Below are positions 34,001 through 44,700 of a DNA stretch of 64,000 nucleotides, in pieces. The notes below the pieces were generated by a model. That model was not told the DNA's origin and searched no databases. It was given only the letters and a program-made list of their open reading frames with translations. Within the stretch, counting starts at the first letter, position 1, and each line of letters starts with the position of its first letter. Location of the stretch: NCBI GenBank assembly GCA_047605645.1, contig JASGFJ010000021.1, positions 23,088 through 87,087 of the forward strand, given 5' to 3'. The position numbers were made by a program, and so were the translations under genes. This DNA is from UBA1309 sp047605645. GTDB taxonomy: Bacteria; Bacteroidota; Bacteroidia; Bacteroidales; Dysgonomonadaceae.

Positions 34001-37000
34001 ATGAGTAGATATTATATAAAATCAGTCGCAATTCTTATTGCTCTGTTTTGCTTCTCTTTATTATCAGCCCAATCCAATAATAGAGAAATAGCCGGAATTG
34101 TAAAAGACAAACAAGGTGAGCCCATAATCGGGGCAACCATTATTGCGAAGAATCAACCGGGTCTGGGAGCTTCTACCAATATTGATGGGGCATTTAAAAT
34201 AAAGGTAGGGGAATATGACATTTTAGTTATTTCTTACATTGGACATAAGAGTAAGGAATTTCCGGTTGTAAATATAAAAGGGACACTAAATGTGGTATTA
34301 GAAGAAGATGAAAGGTTTCTGGATGAAGTTGTTGTAACAGCCGGAGGAACACAACAGCGGAAATTGACATTATCCGGAGCAATCACAAACGTTGACACAA
34401 AGACAATGAAAGTGCCAACAGCAAATATAAGTAATGCTTTGGTTGGAAATGTCGCCGGTATCATTGGCCGGCAGACATCCGGCGAACCGGGAAGCAATAA
34501 TACGGAATTCTGGATTCGGGGGATAAGCACTTTCGGTGCTAATTCTTCTGCACTCGTGTTAGTAGACGGTATTGAGCGTTCGTTAGACCAGTTGAATGCT
34601 GAGGATATCGAATCATTTGCCGTACTAAAAGATGCATCTGCTACGGCAATATATGGCTCAAGAGGAGCAAATGGCGTTATTTTGATCACAACCAAAAGAG
34701 GTTCGGCGGGAAAAGTGAATATCAATGCTAAGTTTGAGACTGGCTATAATACGCGTTCCCGGACACCTAAATATGCAGACGGAGTGACTTATGCCAACAT
34801 GGCAAATGAGGCAAGAATGACTCGCTACCAGGATCCATTGTATTCTGATCAGGAAATAGCAATCATTAACTCCGGACTGGATCAAGATCTCTATCCCAAT
34901 GTTGACTGGGCCAGTGTAGTTCTAAAAGAGGGAGCTCCTAATGCTAGAGCCTCCTTATCTTTAAGTGGCGGTGGAGCGACAGCCAGATATTATGTATCAG
35001 GGAGCTATTATACCGAAAAGGGAATCTATAAAACCAATAGCACATTAAATAAATACAATACAAACTCAACTTACGAGAGATATAACTATCGGATGAATGT
35101 GGATATTGATGTAACAAAATCAACATTACTGAGAGTCGGTGTCGGTGGATATTTAATTAATCAAAACAGACCCAGTATGTCGACAAGTGATATATGGGGC
35201 TCCATTGCAAACCTGACTCCAATCACAGTTCCCCGCATGTATTCAAACGGATATATACCGACTTATGGCGAAGGAAATACGATGAATCCGGAGGTTCAAC
35301 TGACACGTACTGGGTATGCTACATCCTGGGAAAATAAAGTCGAAACGAATATATCTCTGGAACAATCATTAGAAATGTTAACCAAGGGGCTGAAATTTAT
35401 TGGAACTTATTCTTTTGATAATTATTCAAGTAATAAAATCACAAGAACGAAAAATCCGGAGCTTTGGAAGGCTGATGGACGAGATGCAACAGGCGATTTG
35501 ATTCTAAGAAGAGTAAAAGAAGCCTCCTTAATGTCTCAGAGCACCTCTTCCTCCGGAGACAGAAGATATTATTTAGAAGCAAAGATGATTTATGACAGAT
35601 TGGTAAATAAAGATCATCGATTGGGTGGGCTATTAATGTATTATCAACAAGAAACAGGCACCACTGCCGGCGCAGACGCTACAAACTGGAAGAATCTGAT
35701 ACCTAAAAGGAATATGGCTCTATCCGGAAGATTGACTTACGGTTATAAAGACCGCTATCTAACAGACTTTAATTTTGGATACACCGGTTCGGAAAATTTT
35801 GAAAAAAATAAGCGCTTTGGATTTTTCCCTGCTGTTTCGGGTGCCTGGGTTATATCAGAAGAGCCTTTTGTGAAGAATAATTTCAAATGGTTGAATCTAA
35901 TGAAAGTCAGATATTCTTATGGTGAGGTCGGAAACGATCAAATTTCAAATACCCGCTTCCCCTATATCTCTACTGTAGACAAGAGTAATTCGTATAATTG
36001 GGGAGAATATGGTTCGAATTCTATTCAAGGCTACCGCATCAACAACATCGGGTCAGCAAATCTCACTTGGGAAAGAGCAAAAAAGAATAATCTGGGATTT
36101 GACGTAACAATCTATGATAATAAAGTCAGTGCAACAGTAGATATTTATCGGGATCACAGAACAAAAATATTTATGCAACGTAGCCAAATGCCTTATTCAA
36201 CAGGACTTCAGGATTTAAGGCCATGGGCAAATATAGGTGAAATGGAAAGCAAAGGTGTTGAAGGACAAATGGCTTATAGTGATAAAATAGATAAAGTCTC
36301 TTTCACTCTTCGGGGAAACTTTACCTATGCAAAGACACAGGTTTTAGATTATGATGAAGCCGCCAATGCTCTTCCATACCAAATGATGAAAGGATACAGG
36401 TATGGTCAGAACAGAGGATTGATATCATTGGGTCTATTTAAAAACCAGGAAGATATAAATAATAGTCCCACTCAGACATTCATGAGTAATTATTTGCCCG
36501 GAGATATCAAATACAAAGATGTCAATGGAGATGGAATTATTGACAGCAAAGACGAAGTTCCTATTGGGACAACAACGATTCCGAGTCTAAACTATGGCAT
36601 GGGACTTAGCCTGGCATGGAACAATTTTGATTTCAACATATTATTCCAGGGAGCAGGAAGCTCAGATTTTTTCATTGGAGGCACACGTAAAAGTGATGAT
36701 GCGGCAAGTACTGATTATTATGTATATGAAGGAGGTAACAGTATTTATCCATTTCAGGGATCAGATGTCGGGAATATCTTAAAAGAAGTAACAGATCCCA
36801 ACAAAAGATGGATCTCCAGAGAGATTTCGGGAAGCGCTTCCACCGAAAATTCGGATGCAATCCTTCCTCGTCTGTCTTACGGTGGAAATGCGAACAATTA
36901 CAGATACTCTACATTCTGGCTCAGAAATGCAAAATATCTGAGATTGAAAAACCTTGAAATCGGATATAATCTCCCCAAGAGATTTGTCAAAAGTTTCTTT

Positions 37001-37147
37001 GCTGAAAATGCAAGAATAGCATTTATTGGATATAATCTGGCAGTGTTCAGTCCCTTCAGATGGTGGGATCCGGAAATCGGCAGCCACGATGGAGCATCAT
37101 ATCCGATATCAAAAACATATTCAGTGAACGTATCAATTAACTTTTAA
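34001..37147 (+). CDS. SusC/RagA-family TonB-dependent outer-membrane transporter
   Basis: A 1048-residue outer-membrane transporter that imports oligosaccharides in partnership with SusD. In order: signal peptide (about 1-24, ending LLSAQ), carboxypeptidase-regulatory-like domain (about 28-105), plug domain (TTIPS-like region with RGISTFGANSSALVLVDGI and the signature DASATAIYGSRGANGVILITT, in parts) and the beta-barrel to the C-terminus, ending VNVSINF with terminal Phe. The usual VVVGYG reads VVVTAGGT. The gap to SusD is 12 nt, indicating tight coupling. The substrate is presumably mannan oligosaccharide, from gene context. Confidence 0.95.
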   Translation: MSRYYIKSVAILIALFCFSLLSAQSNNREIAGIVKDKQGEPIIGATIIAKNQPGLGASTNIDGAFKIKVGEYDILVISYIGHKSKEFPVVNIKGTLNVVLEEDERFLDEVVVTAGGTQQRKLTLSGAITNVDTKTMKVPTANISNALVGNVAGIIGRQTSGEPGSNNTEFWIRGISTFGANSSALVLVDGIERSLDQLNAEDIESFAVLKDASATAIYGSRGANGVILITTKRGSAGKVNINAKFETGYNTRSRTPKYADGVTYANMANEARMTRYQDPLYSDQEIAIINSGLDQDLYPNVDWASVVLKEGAPNARASLSLSGGGATARYYVSGSYYTEKGIYKTNSTLNKYNTNSTYERYNYRMNVDIDVTKSTLLRVGVGGYLINQNRPSMSTSDIWGSIANLTPITVPRMYSNGYIPTYGEGNTMNPEVQLTRTGYATSWENKVETNISLEQSLEMLTKGLKFIGTYSFDNYSSNKITRTKNPELWKADGRDATGDLILRRVKEASLMSQSTSSSGDRRYYLEAKMIYDRLVNKDHRLGGLLMYYQQETGTTAGADATNWKNLIPKRNMALSGRLTYGYKDRYLTDFNFGYTGSENFEKNKRFGFFPAVSGAWVISEEPFVKNNFKWLNLMKVRYSYGEVGNDQISNTRFPYISTVDKSNSYNWGEYGSNSIQGYRINNIGSANLTWERAKKNNLGFDVTIYDNKVSATVDIYRDHRTKIFMQRSQMPYSTGLQDLRPWANIGEMESKGVEGQMAYSDKIDKVSFTLRGNFTYAKTQVLDYDEAANALPYQMMKGYRYGQNRGLISLGLFKNQEDINNSPTQTFMSNYLPGDIKYKDVNGDGIIDSKDEVPIGTTTIPSLNYGMGLSLAWNNFDFNILFQGAGSSDFFIGGTRKSDDAASTDYYVYEGGNSIYPFQGSDVGNILKEVTDPNKRWISREISGSASTENSDAILPRLSYGGNANNYRYSTFWLRNAKYLRLKNLEIGYNLPKRFVKSFFAENARIAFIGYNLAVFSPFRWWDPEIGSHDGASYPISKTYSVNVSINF

Positions 37148-37159
37148 TATTCTGATAAT

Positions 37160-39139
37160 ATGAAATATATAAAATATTGTATAGGAATTGCAGCAGTCGC
37201 TTTTACTATTATAATGGGGAATAGCTCATGCAGCAGTTATCTTGATGTAGACAAATATTTTGATGATCAACTGACGGTAGATTCCGCGTTCTCTAAAAGA
37301 ACATACGTTGAAGGATTTCTTTCAAATGCATTTGAAGTAATGAAAGAAGAAGTATCGGATATCTCCACAGGCGGTTCCGGTGGATATGCCTTGTTTGCTT
37401 CCGACGAGTTGTTAAGAATGGATGACGACCAAATCACAAAACAATACCAAAATGGATCATACAGTTCAACAACTCTTCTCAAGGAAGACAAATGGAAACG
37501 TGTATACGAGCCGGTAAGAAAAGCCACAACCATCATTTACAGTGTCGATTTGTGTTCTGAAATGACTTATTCGGAAAAAGCAGATGTGAAAGCTCAAGCC
37601 TATTTTCTAAGAGCTTATGCATATTGGGTTTTACTCAGACAATATGGCCCACTCCCGTTAATTCCCGAAAAAGGTTTGGATGTAAGCATGTCTTATGATG
37701 AACTTTCGTTGCCTAGAAATACATTTGATGAATGTGTCAATTCTATCGAAAATGATTTCTTAAAAGCTTCACTTAATCTTCCTCTTACACGTACGGCAAA
37801 CAATATTGGGCGTCCGACCAGAGGAGCAGCTCTGGCTGCCAGAGCAAGACTGTTGTTGTATGCTGCCAGCCCGTTATATAATGGAAACGCCGATTTATTT
37901 TCTTTAAAAAACCAGGACGGTACACAACTCATCAATCAAACTTATGATGAAAGTAAATGGGCTCGGGCTGCTGCAGCCGCTAAAGAGGTAATTGATTTGA
38001 ATCAATATGAATTATATACGGTTCCAAAATCGGAAACGACTGTAACTCCTCCTTACAATACACTTTATTCTGACAAAGATTATCCTGAAGGTTGGGCAGA
38101 TATTGATCCTTTTGAGTCGTACCGTGCAATATTTAATGGAGCTGTAAGTGCCTCGAACAACAAAGAGCTCATTTTTACTCGTCCCAATGACGATGTGAAC
38201 GGATATGCGGATATGAATAATTTGCAAATACCCACTTCTCTGAATGGAAGGAATGCAATTGCTGTCACACAAAAACAGGTGGATGCATATTATATGAGAG
38301 ACGGCAAAGATATTGCTGACGCAAAAGTATCAGGAGAATATCAAACAACAGGTTTCACAACAAGTGCATCTCAATATGATTTTCTGGCAGCAAATGTGTC
38401 TCTGCAATATGCAAACAGAGAACCTCGTTTTTATGCTTCTATCGCATATAGCGGAAGCATTTGGGAATGTGAAAGTGCCTCAAGTGCCAGTAAACGAAAC
38501 ACCCAGGTATTCTATTATAGAGATAATGACAATGGAAAGAATTTCTCCGGTGCGAACTATTTTCCAATTACAGGGATAGGTATGAAAAAATATTACAACC
38601 CGGAAGATGCCAAAACGGATGGAGGATATCTCGTTACGAAGTTTGAACCCGCCATACGCTATGCAGATGTACTTCTCTGGTATGCTGAAGCTTTAAATGA
38701 AATAACCTCAGGAAACAGTTATACCTTTAAGACATTCACAAACACAGATATTACCGTCAAACGAGATATTGAACAAATGCGCTACGGAATGAAACGTGTG
38801 AGAATGAGAGCCGGCATTCCTGACTTAGGCGATGCGGTTTATAACAATCCTGAACAATTCAGGCAAGCCCTAAAAAAAGAACGCCAAATAGAGTTCTTTG
38901 CGGAATCCAAAAGATTTTATGATTTAAGGAGATGGAAAGATGCCATGGTACAGGAAAATATGCCATTAACCGGATGCGATGTGGATATGACAGGTTCGAA
39001 TACTCAAAGGCAAGGATTCTATAAAGAAACAATGGTAACCACCTATCCCAAAATATTCCTACAAAAGATGTATTTGTGGCCTATTCCAAATTATGAATTA
39101 TTGAGAAACAGTCGACTTACTCAAAATACAGGTTGGTAA
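37160..39139 (+). CDS. SusD/RagB-family glycan-binding lipoprotein
   Basis: A 659-residue surface lipoprotein that caps the SusC transporter. The lipobox Cys24 lies in NSSCSSYLDVD. The N-terminal SusD-like TPR region (RKATTIIYSVDLCSEM, AQAYFLRAYAYWVLLRQYGPLPLIPE in parts) and the C-terminal RagB domain with RQIEFFAESKRFYDLRRWKD are clear. It ends in a region giving LWPIPNYELLRNSRLTQNTGW, typical of the family. Directly follows susC. Confidence 0.95.
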   Translation: MKYIKYCIGIAAVAFTIIMGNSSCSSYLDVDKYFDDQLTVDSAFSKRTYVEGFLSNAFEVMKEEVSDISTGGSGGYALFASDELLRMDDDQITKQYQNGSYSSTTLLKEDKWKRVYEPVRKATTIIYSVDLCSEMTYSEKADVKAQAYFLRAYAYWVLLRQYGPLPLIPEKGLDVSMSYDELSLPRNTFDECVNSIENDFLKASLNLPLTRTANNIGRPTRGAALAARARLLLYAASPLYNGNADLFSLKNQDGTQLINQTYDESKWARAAAAAKEVIDLNQYELYTVPKSETTVTPPYNTLYSDKDYPEGWADIDPFESYRAIFNGAVSASNNKELIFTRPNDDVNGYADMNNLQIPTSLNGRNAIAVTQKQVDAYYMRDGKDIADAKVSGEYQTTGFTTSASQYDFLAANVSLQYANREPRFYASIAYSGSIWECESASSASKRNTQVFYYRDNDNGKNFSGANYFPITGIGMKKYYNPEDAKTDGGYLVTKFEPAIRYADVLLWYAEALNEITSGNSYTFKTFTNTDITVKRDIEQMRYGMKRVRMRAGIPDLGDAVYNNPEQFRQALKKERQIEFFAESKRFYDLRRWKDAMVQENMPLTGCDVDMTGSNTQRQGFYKETMVTTYPKIFLQKMYLWPIPNYELLRNSRLTQNTGW

Positions 39140-39248
39140 TCCATTTCAAATATAAAAGCTTTCTCAAAGCTGAAAGCAATTCACGAAGCAGTTACTCAGG
39201 CCTTCAAAAGACCTGATAAGTACATAAAAAACAAATAGAATAATAAAT

Positions 39249-39341
39249 ATGAAACGGAGCCTGATTTTTATGGAATCACCCATTCCGATGATTTAAAAAT
39301 CAGGCAAGTTCCATACCACCGAAAAGAAAAAATTAAATCGT
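39249..39341 (+). repeat. 93-nt leader repeat, copy 1 (upstream of the DUF1735 lipoprotein)
   Basis: This segment aligns without a gap to 46352-46444 and 56550-56642 (about 74% and 80% identity by hand count) and ends exactly at the ATG at 39342. It can fold into a 12-bp stem (GCCTGATTTTTA / TAAAAATCAGGC) with a short inner AATCA/TGATT pairing. It also encloses a 15-codon reading frame, MKRSLIFMESPIPMI, ending in TAA inside the right arm. The tail after the stem (AAGTTCCATACCACC) is among the best conserved parts. Confidence 0.85.
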
Positions 39342-40262
39342 ATGAAAAAAATACATTTATTGATTTTTGCGTTAGCCTCAATTTTGTTCTCCTGCAATGA
39401 ATCCATTGACTATGAACAATTTGAAAAGAAGGTGCTAATAACAAAAAATGGCTGGGTAGAACAGGAGATATATCTTGACTCAACCAACGTGACTGTTCCG
39501 TTCGTCGTCTCCGTAAACGGCACGACAGGAAACTCGGAAAATGTCAAAGTCCAGGTTTCCGAATACAGTGATACTTTAAACCAATACAATTTTGAAAAAT
39601 ATCGTTACGACTCATTATTGTATTACACTCAATTACCGGCTGAGACTTATTCTTTGGACAGAAATATTACAATTCCTGCCGGTGAAGTAAAAGGAGTCGG
39701 AGGCATTCGTCTCAATATTGATGCCATTTCGGATATTTATGCAGATTATGTTCTCCCTCTGGCTATAACATCTACTTCTGCCTATCAAATAGCGAAAAAC
39801 AGTTATAGTTCAACATTGCTTCATTTGATCTTTAAAAATTCTTTTTCCGGAAGTTACTCCGGAAAGATGACTATGTACAAAACGAATTCGAATGGCAGTA
39901 ACGACACCAGTAACAAAATTGAGGTCTCAACAGTCACACTATATGCATTGACTCACAAACAATGCTATATGTATGCCGGAAACTATTCCCGAGGATCGAG
40001 TGCACGAAATAAATTTATCATAAACATTGAAAATGATAACGGCATGTTAACACTATCCTCTCCGAATCCGGATATCCAACTCAAACAAGAATCGGCAACT
40101 ATTGAAGTTTCTGAATCCAATAGTATCACAGATAATCGATACAAAATTGTATCCACGACTTTGACTTTCCGATATACTTACATTGATCTTGGAGATATAA
40201 CAAAACCAACTTTACGGGCAGAGGGAACAATATCCATGAATAGAGATAATGTTTTGAAATAA
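39342..40262 (+). CDS. DUF1735/DUF4361-type surface lipoprotein
   Basis: A 306-residue predicted lipoprotein with lipobox Cys18 (SILFSCNES). The N-terminal half looks like the DUF1735 (BT_3987-like) beta-sandwich, followed by a DUF4361-like C-terminal part. Such proteins sit just after SusD in many PULs and bind glycan at the surface or help position SusCD; no catalytic motif is visible. It is preceded immediately by copy 1 of the 93-nt leader repeat and followed by a hairpin at 40277 before the next gene. Confidence 0.82.
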   Translation: MKKIHLLIFALASILFSCNESIDYEQFEKKVLITKNGWVEQEIYLDSTNVTVPFVVSVNGTTGNSENVKVQVSEYSDTLNQYNFEKYRYDSLLYYTQLPAETYSLDRNITIPAGEVKGVGGIRLNIDAISDIYADYVLPLAITSTSAYQIAKNSYSSTLLHLIFKNSFSGSYSGKMTMYKTNSNGSNDTSNKIEVSTVTLYALTHKQCYMYAGNYSRGSSARNKFIINIENDNGMLTLSSPNPDIQLKQESATIEVSESNSITDNRYKIVSTTLTFRYTYIDLGDITKPTLRAEGTISMNRDNVLK

Positions 40263-40276
40263 TCAGAAAACAAAAC

Positions 40277-40313
40277 GACGGCATATTTATTATTACAGAC
40301 TCAATATGCCGTC
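40277..40313 (+). terminator. Hairpin between DUF1735 and F5/8 genes
   Basis: Perfect 11-bp stem GACGGCATATT (40277-40287) / AATATGCCGTC (40303-40313) with a 15-nt loop, followed by TAATATTAAT rather than a true T run. It may be an attenuating or processing hairpin rather than a full terminator. Confidence 0.5.
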
Positions 40314-40340
40314 TAATATTAATCATTTAAACTAAAATCT

Positions 40341-41633
40341 ATGAAAAAGAAAAATTTACTTTTGACTGCATTAATGGGACTTCTTGCTGCCTCTGTTAGT
40401 GGGCAGGATAAACCATTCAGTGTAATGGATGATATCCAGGGAACAGGAAACAGACCTGTCGTAATCTACAAAGCATCCGGCTGGGTGAGCGGCACAGAAA
40501 ATCCCTATAAACTACTTATCGGGGAAGACAAAATTTCAGGAGGAGGAGACAAATGGTGCAGCAACAACAGCACTGATAATTGGGTAATATTTTCCTTTCT
40601 AAAGAATTACTACAATATTAAAAAAATCGTTTGGCGGGATGGCACTTACAAAGAGGATGGAGCAAAAAATTGTAGTTCATATCAGGTTTTCATAAGTGCA
40701 ACCGACACAGCGTCCGGTTCCTGGGAAAACGTAATTGATGAGACCGTAAATATAGATGAATCTGTAAGGACACACGAATTTACGATCCCGGTGAAAGCCC
40801 GTTATGTAAAATTCGTGCCTACTGCAACCGACAATAGCGGGAAAACAATCCGTATCTATGGTTTTGACATGTACGGCGACAAATCGGACGTAATAGATAG
40901 GGGAGATCTTGTCAGCACAGGTGCCAATGTATTGAAATATTTTGACGCATGGGATCAACAGAATGGGCGCGAAACTGCAGCGAATCTGTTTGACGACAAT
41001 TTAGACTCACACTGGGCTACATGGAAAGGGGCAAATGAAGAACCTTATGTTATCTTTGATTTAAAGAATTCGTATGAATTAGAGAAATTTAAACTATTTG
41101 AAGGGAACACAAATCCATCCGATCCGCAGATAACAGGGATTAATATCTTTGTAAGTAACCAGACTGAGGATATCACAAACAGTGATGAACTATTATGGAC
41201 ACAAATCATTTCTCCGGAGGATATCACCTTCAATGCTACCGATGCTGAAAAAGTAGTGACATTAGCAGAAACGGTTCATGCCCGCTATGTGAAATTAACA
41301 ATGCCTGGTGGATATCATGGAGGAAATGGGTTCATTCGTTTAAATGAATTTGAAGTTTACAAAAAATCCGGCACTTCTTCTATTTCGGATGAGATCCAAA
41401 AGAACGAAATCACAAATAACAATTTTGTTCCATCTTGTATATCCAGAACCGAAACGGTACATATACAAGGGACGGGAATCTTGACTGTCTACTCTCTTCA
41501 AGGAAAGCTTGTCAGGAATGAAATTGTCAGCAATTCAGACATATCTGTATCAAACATCCAGAACGGAGCTTATCTCTTTAGTCTGAAAACGAAAGACGGA
41601 GAAGTGAAGAGGAAGAAAGTTCTTATTAAATAG
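40341..41633 (+). CDS. Secreted protein with two F5/8-type domains and T9SS sorting domain
   Basis: A 430-residue exported protein without a catalytic domain. The signal peptide (about 1-22, ending SVSGQ) is followed by two discoidin/F5-8 type C-like beta-sandwiches (about 28-180, ending FVPTATDNSGKTIRIYGFDM in parts, and about 190-345 with DDNLDSHWATWKGANEEPYVIFDL in parts). A T9SS type A sorting domain completes it (about 365-430: LTVYSLQGKLV ... NGAYLFSLKTKDGEVKRKKVLIK). It looks like a pure mannan- or cell-wall-binding surface protein. The same F5/8-F5/8-T9SS cassette is fused to enzymes at 46445 and 50233. Confidence 0.85.
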   Translation: MKKKNLLLTALMGLLAASVSGQDKPFSVMDDIQGTGNRPVVIYKASGWVSGTENPYKLLIGEDKISGGGDKWCSNNSTDNWVIFSFLKNYYNIKKIVWRDGTYKEDGAKNCSSYQVFISATDTASGSWENVIDETVNIDESVRTHEFTIPVKARYVKFVPTATDNSGKTIRIYGFDMYGDKSDVIDRGDLVSTGANVLKYFDAWDQQNGRETAANLFDDNLDSHWATWKGANEEPYVIFDLKNSYELEKFKLFEGNTNPSDPQITGINIFVSNQTEDITNSDELLWTQIISPEDITFNATDAEKVVTLAETVHARYVKLTMPGGYHGGNGFIRLNEFEVYKKSGTSSISDEIQKNEITNNNFVPSCISRTETVHIQGTGILTVYSLQGKLVRNEIVSNSDISVSNIQNGAYLFSLKTKDGEVKRKKVLIK

Positions 41634-41660
41634 CATTCGGACACACATACTATCTGCTTT

Positions 41661-41708
41661 ATCATTAGGGAGATAATGCCTTATCTAATCTCCCTGATGA
41701 TTTTTTCC
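41661..41708 (+). terminator. Intrinsic terminator after the F5/8 protein gene
   Basis: Fourteen-nt arms ATCATTAGGGAGAT (41661-41674) and ATCTCCCTGATGAT (41688-41701) pair with one G-U, and TTTTTT runs to 41706. This should separate the SusCD-containing unit from the GH38 gene at least partly. Confidence 0.85.
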
Positions 41709-41745
41709 TAAATATAAAAACAACTTACCTTTTCTCGTCTTTACT

Positions 41746-44700
41746 ATGAAAAAAATCGGACTGATATTTATCCTCATATTCTCATCGATGAACGACGTAT
41801 TTGCAAACCCATACAATCCATTATCAGTATCCGGGTTTAATGTTGATCTGATATATGATGCATCCAAAGAAAATATAAATGTCAACAGTTCCATAGATGC
41901 CAAAGATAGAAGCGGATGGTTCTATTACACACAAGAGACCAATACGTCCGGTTGTATCCCCGGCTCTATCACGACTAAAGCAGGAGTGGCATATCAACTG
42001 GCTGTCTCAACAAAAAACAATGCTTTACAACTAGGGGACAATGGCACAACGTCCGGAATATTAACATTAGACACACCGGTTCAAACCGCGGAACTGTGGA
42101 TCTTAGGACTATCAGCAAACGGGGCTAAGGATGTTTTGGTTCAAGTGAATTACACCGATGGAACATCTTCCGAATCATCTACGATATCTTTTCCTGATTG
42201 GTATCAAAGCGATGGTAAGAGAGTGCCTGCATACGGTTTTGGACGAGTAAAAAACAACAACGGAACCGCTCAGTTCGATGGCAGACTTCAATTTGGTCTC
42301 TACGAGAAAGCGATCCCTGCCGACAGACACAAGACAGTTATGTCTATCTCTTTTTCCACAACAAACGGAACTTACACAAGTATATTCGCAGTTTCAGCAT
42401 TCGATAAAGATGCTGTTCATACAGACAACAGAACCTTATATCTTATCCCAAATTCCCATTTGGATACTCAATGGAACTGGACTGTCGAATCAACGATTAA
42501 AGATTATCTACCGAAGACATTAAACAATAATTTCAGTCTGTTCGATTTCTGCTCTGATTATAAATTCAACTTTGAAGGAGCAATAAAATATATGTTTGCC
42601 AAGGAATATTATCCGGAATTGTATCAAAGGCTTAAAAGTGAAATAGCTTCCGGGAGATGGCATGTAAGCGGAGGAGCAATAGATGCAAATGACGTAATGG
42701 TTCCATCAGCAGAATCACTTATCCGGAATTTTCTATATGGTCAAACTTTCTATAAAAAAGAATTTGGAATCAAAGGAGGAAAAGACATAATGCTTCCCGA
42801 TTGCTTCGGTTTTCCTTATTCTTTACCTACCATTGCAAAGCATTGTGGAATGACCGGATTCCATACTGCAAAATTAAGGTGGGGATCGGCATATAACTTA
42901 GACAACCTCCCAAAATTCGGGTTGTGGCAAGGAGTAGACGGTTCGCAGATTTATGCGGTATACAATCCCGGAGCGTATGATACGGAAAATGATTACAAGA
43001 AAAATAATGCATTTAACAACGACATACTGAACGAAATAATCGCCAATAATACAGAAATTGGTGTTCCTGCTTCTTTCAAATATATTGGGAATAGTGGTGA
43101 TAGAGGTGGTTCATTGTCGAATGAAACAGTTGACTGGCTAATGAAGAGTGTGAATTCGAGCGGCCCTGTTACAGTAAAAATAGGAACACCCGACAATTTC
43201 TTTTCATCCATCTCGGAATCGCAAAGGGCAAATATGCCGGTTTGGAATAATGAATTGCCGATGGAAACACATGGTGTAGGGTGTTATACATCCCATGCAA
43301 TCTTAAAATATTGGAATAGAAGAAATGAGTTATTGGCCGATGCTACAGAAAAATCATCGGTTATAGCAGATTGGCTTGGCGGCTTAACCTATCCATTAGA
43401 AACAATTAAAAATTCGTGGATAAAAATTCTATGGCATCATTTTCATGACGACATTACAGGAACATCTGTTCCGGCTGCATACGGTTTTACAAATAACGAC
43501 CAGGTATTGGTTCAATTGAATTTGTCAAGTACAATGAACAATGCAGTTGGTGCCGTATCAAGCCAAATGAATACGCAGGTAAACGGCATTCCAATTCTGG
43601 TATCCAATCCTTTATCCATCGAAAGAAATGAAATAGCAGAAGCCAAAATCAATCTAAGTACAAAACCTGCTGCTATTAGCGTATACGATAGTAATCAAAA
43701 TCCGCTTCCTGTTCAAATTGTTGATTATACAAATGGAGTCTTACACTTTCTTTTCATGGCTAAAGTTCCTTCATTAGGCTATGCAATATATGATTTGCGA
43801 GTGGATGACACCACCTCTTCACAGATTCCGTCAACATTAAATATCACCCCAAACACTATTGAGAATGAAAACTATCTTCTTACGGTTGATACATCAGGAG
43901 ACGTATCATCCATTTATGATAAAATATTAAAGAAAGAATTATTAAAATCTCCGATTCGATTGTCTTTGTCATTGGATCAACCGGGCTATTGGCTATCCTG
44001 GGAAATCAGCCGGGGAGATATATTCAGAGATCCTTATGCTTATGTGAATGAAAATGTAAAAATCTCGATTGCGGAGAAAGGACCACTGAGAGCAAGTCTG
44101 AAAATTGAACGGAGCAAAAACGGTTCTAACTATGAACAATATGTCAGATTAATGGCTGCAGGTTCAACAGAACGAATTGATTTTGACAACACAGTCAATT
44201 GGCAAACGACTGATACATTCTTGAAGGCTGAATTTCCATTGAATGCATCAAATAAGAATGCGACATTCGATTTGTCTCTAGGAACGATTTCCCGGGAAAA
44301 CAGGACGGATAATCTATACGAAGTGAATGCTCATCAATGGGTTGATTTAACCAATAATTCCAACGATTATGGAATTTCTATTCTAAATGACTGTAAATAC
44401 GGATGGGATAAAAAAGACAATAATACACTGAGGATGACACTTATTCACACACCGAAGGCCGGTTCTGATTATTCTTATCAGACGAAACAAGATTTAGGGT
44501 TGAATATCTTTAAATACTCCTTGTTTCGCCACCAAGGTAAATGGAATGAAACGACCCAATGGGAGGCCTCCAAATTAAATCAACCGCTACTGGTTTACAA
44601 AGCGGAAAAACACACTGGACAACTAGGAAAATCATACGGCTTTCTCAGCTTAAATACGTCGCAGGTAAGTATTAAAGCGATGAAAAAGGCGGAAAGCTCA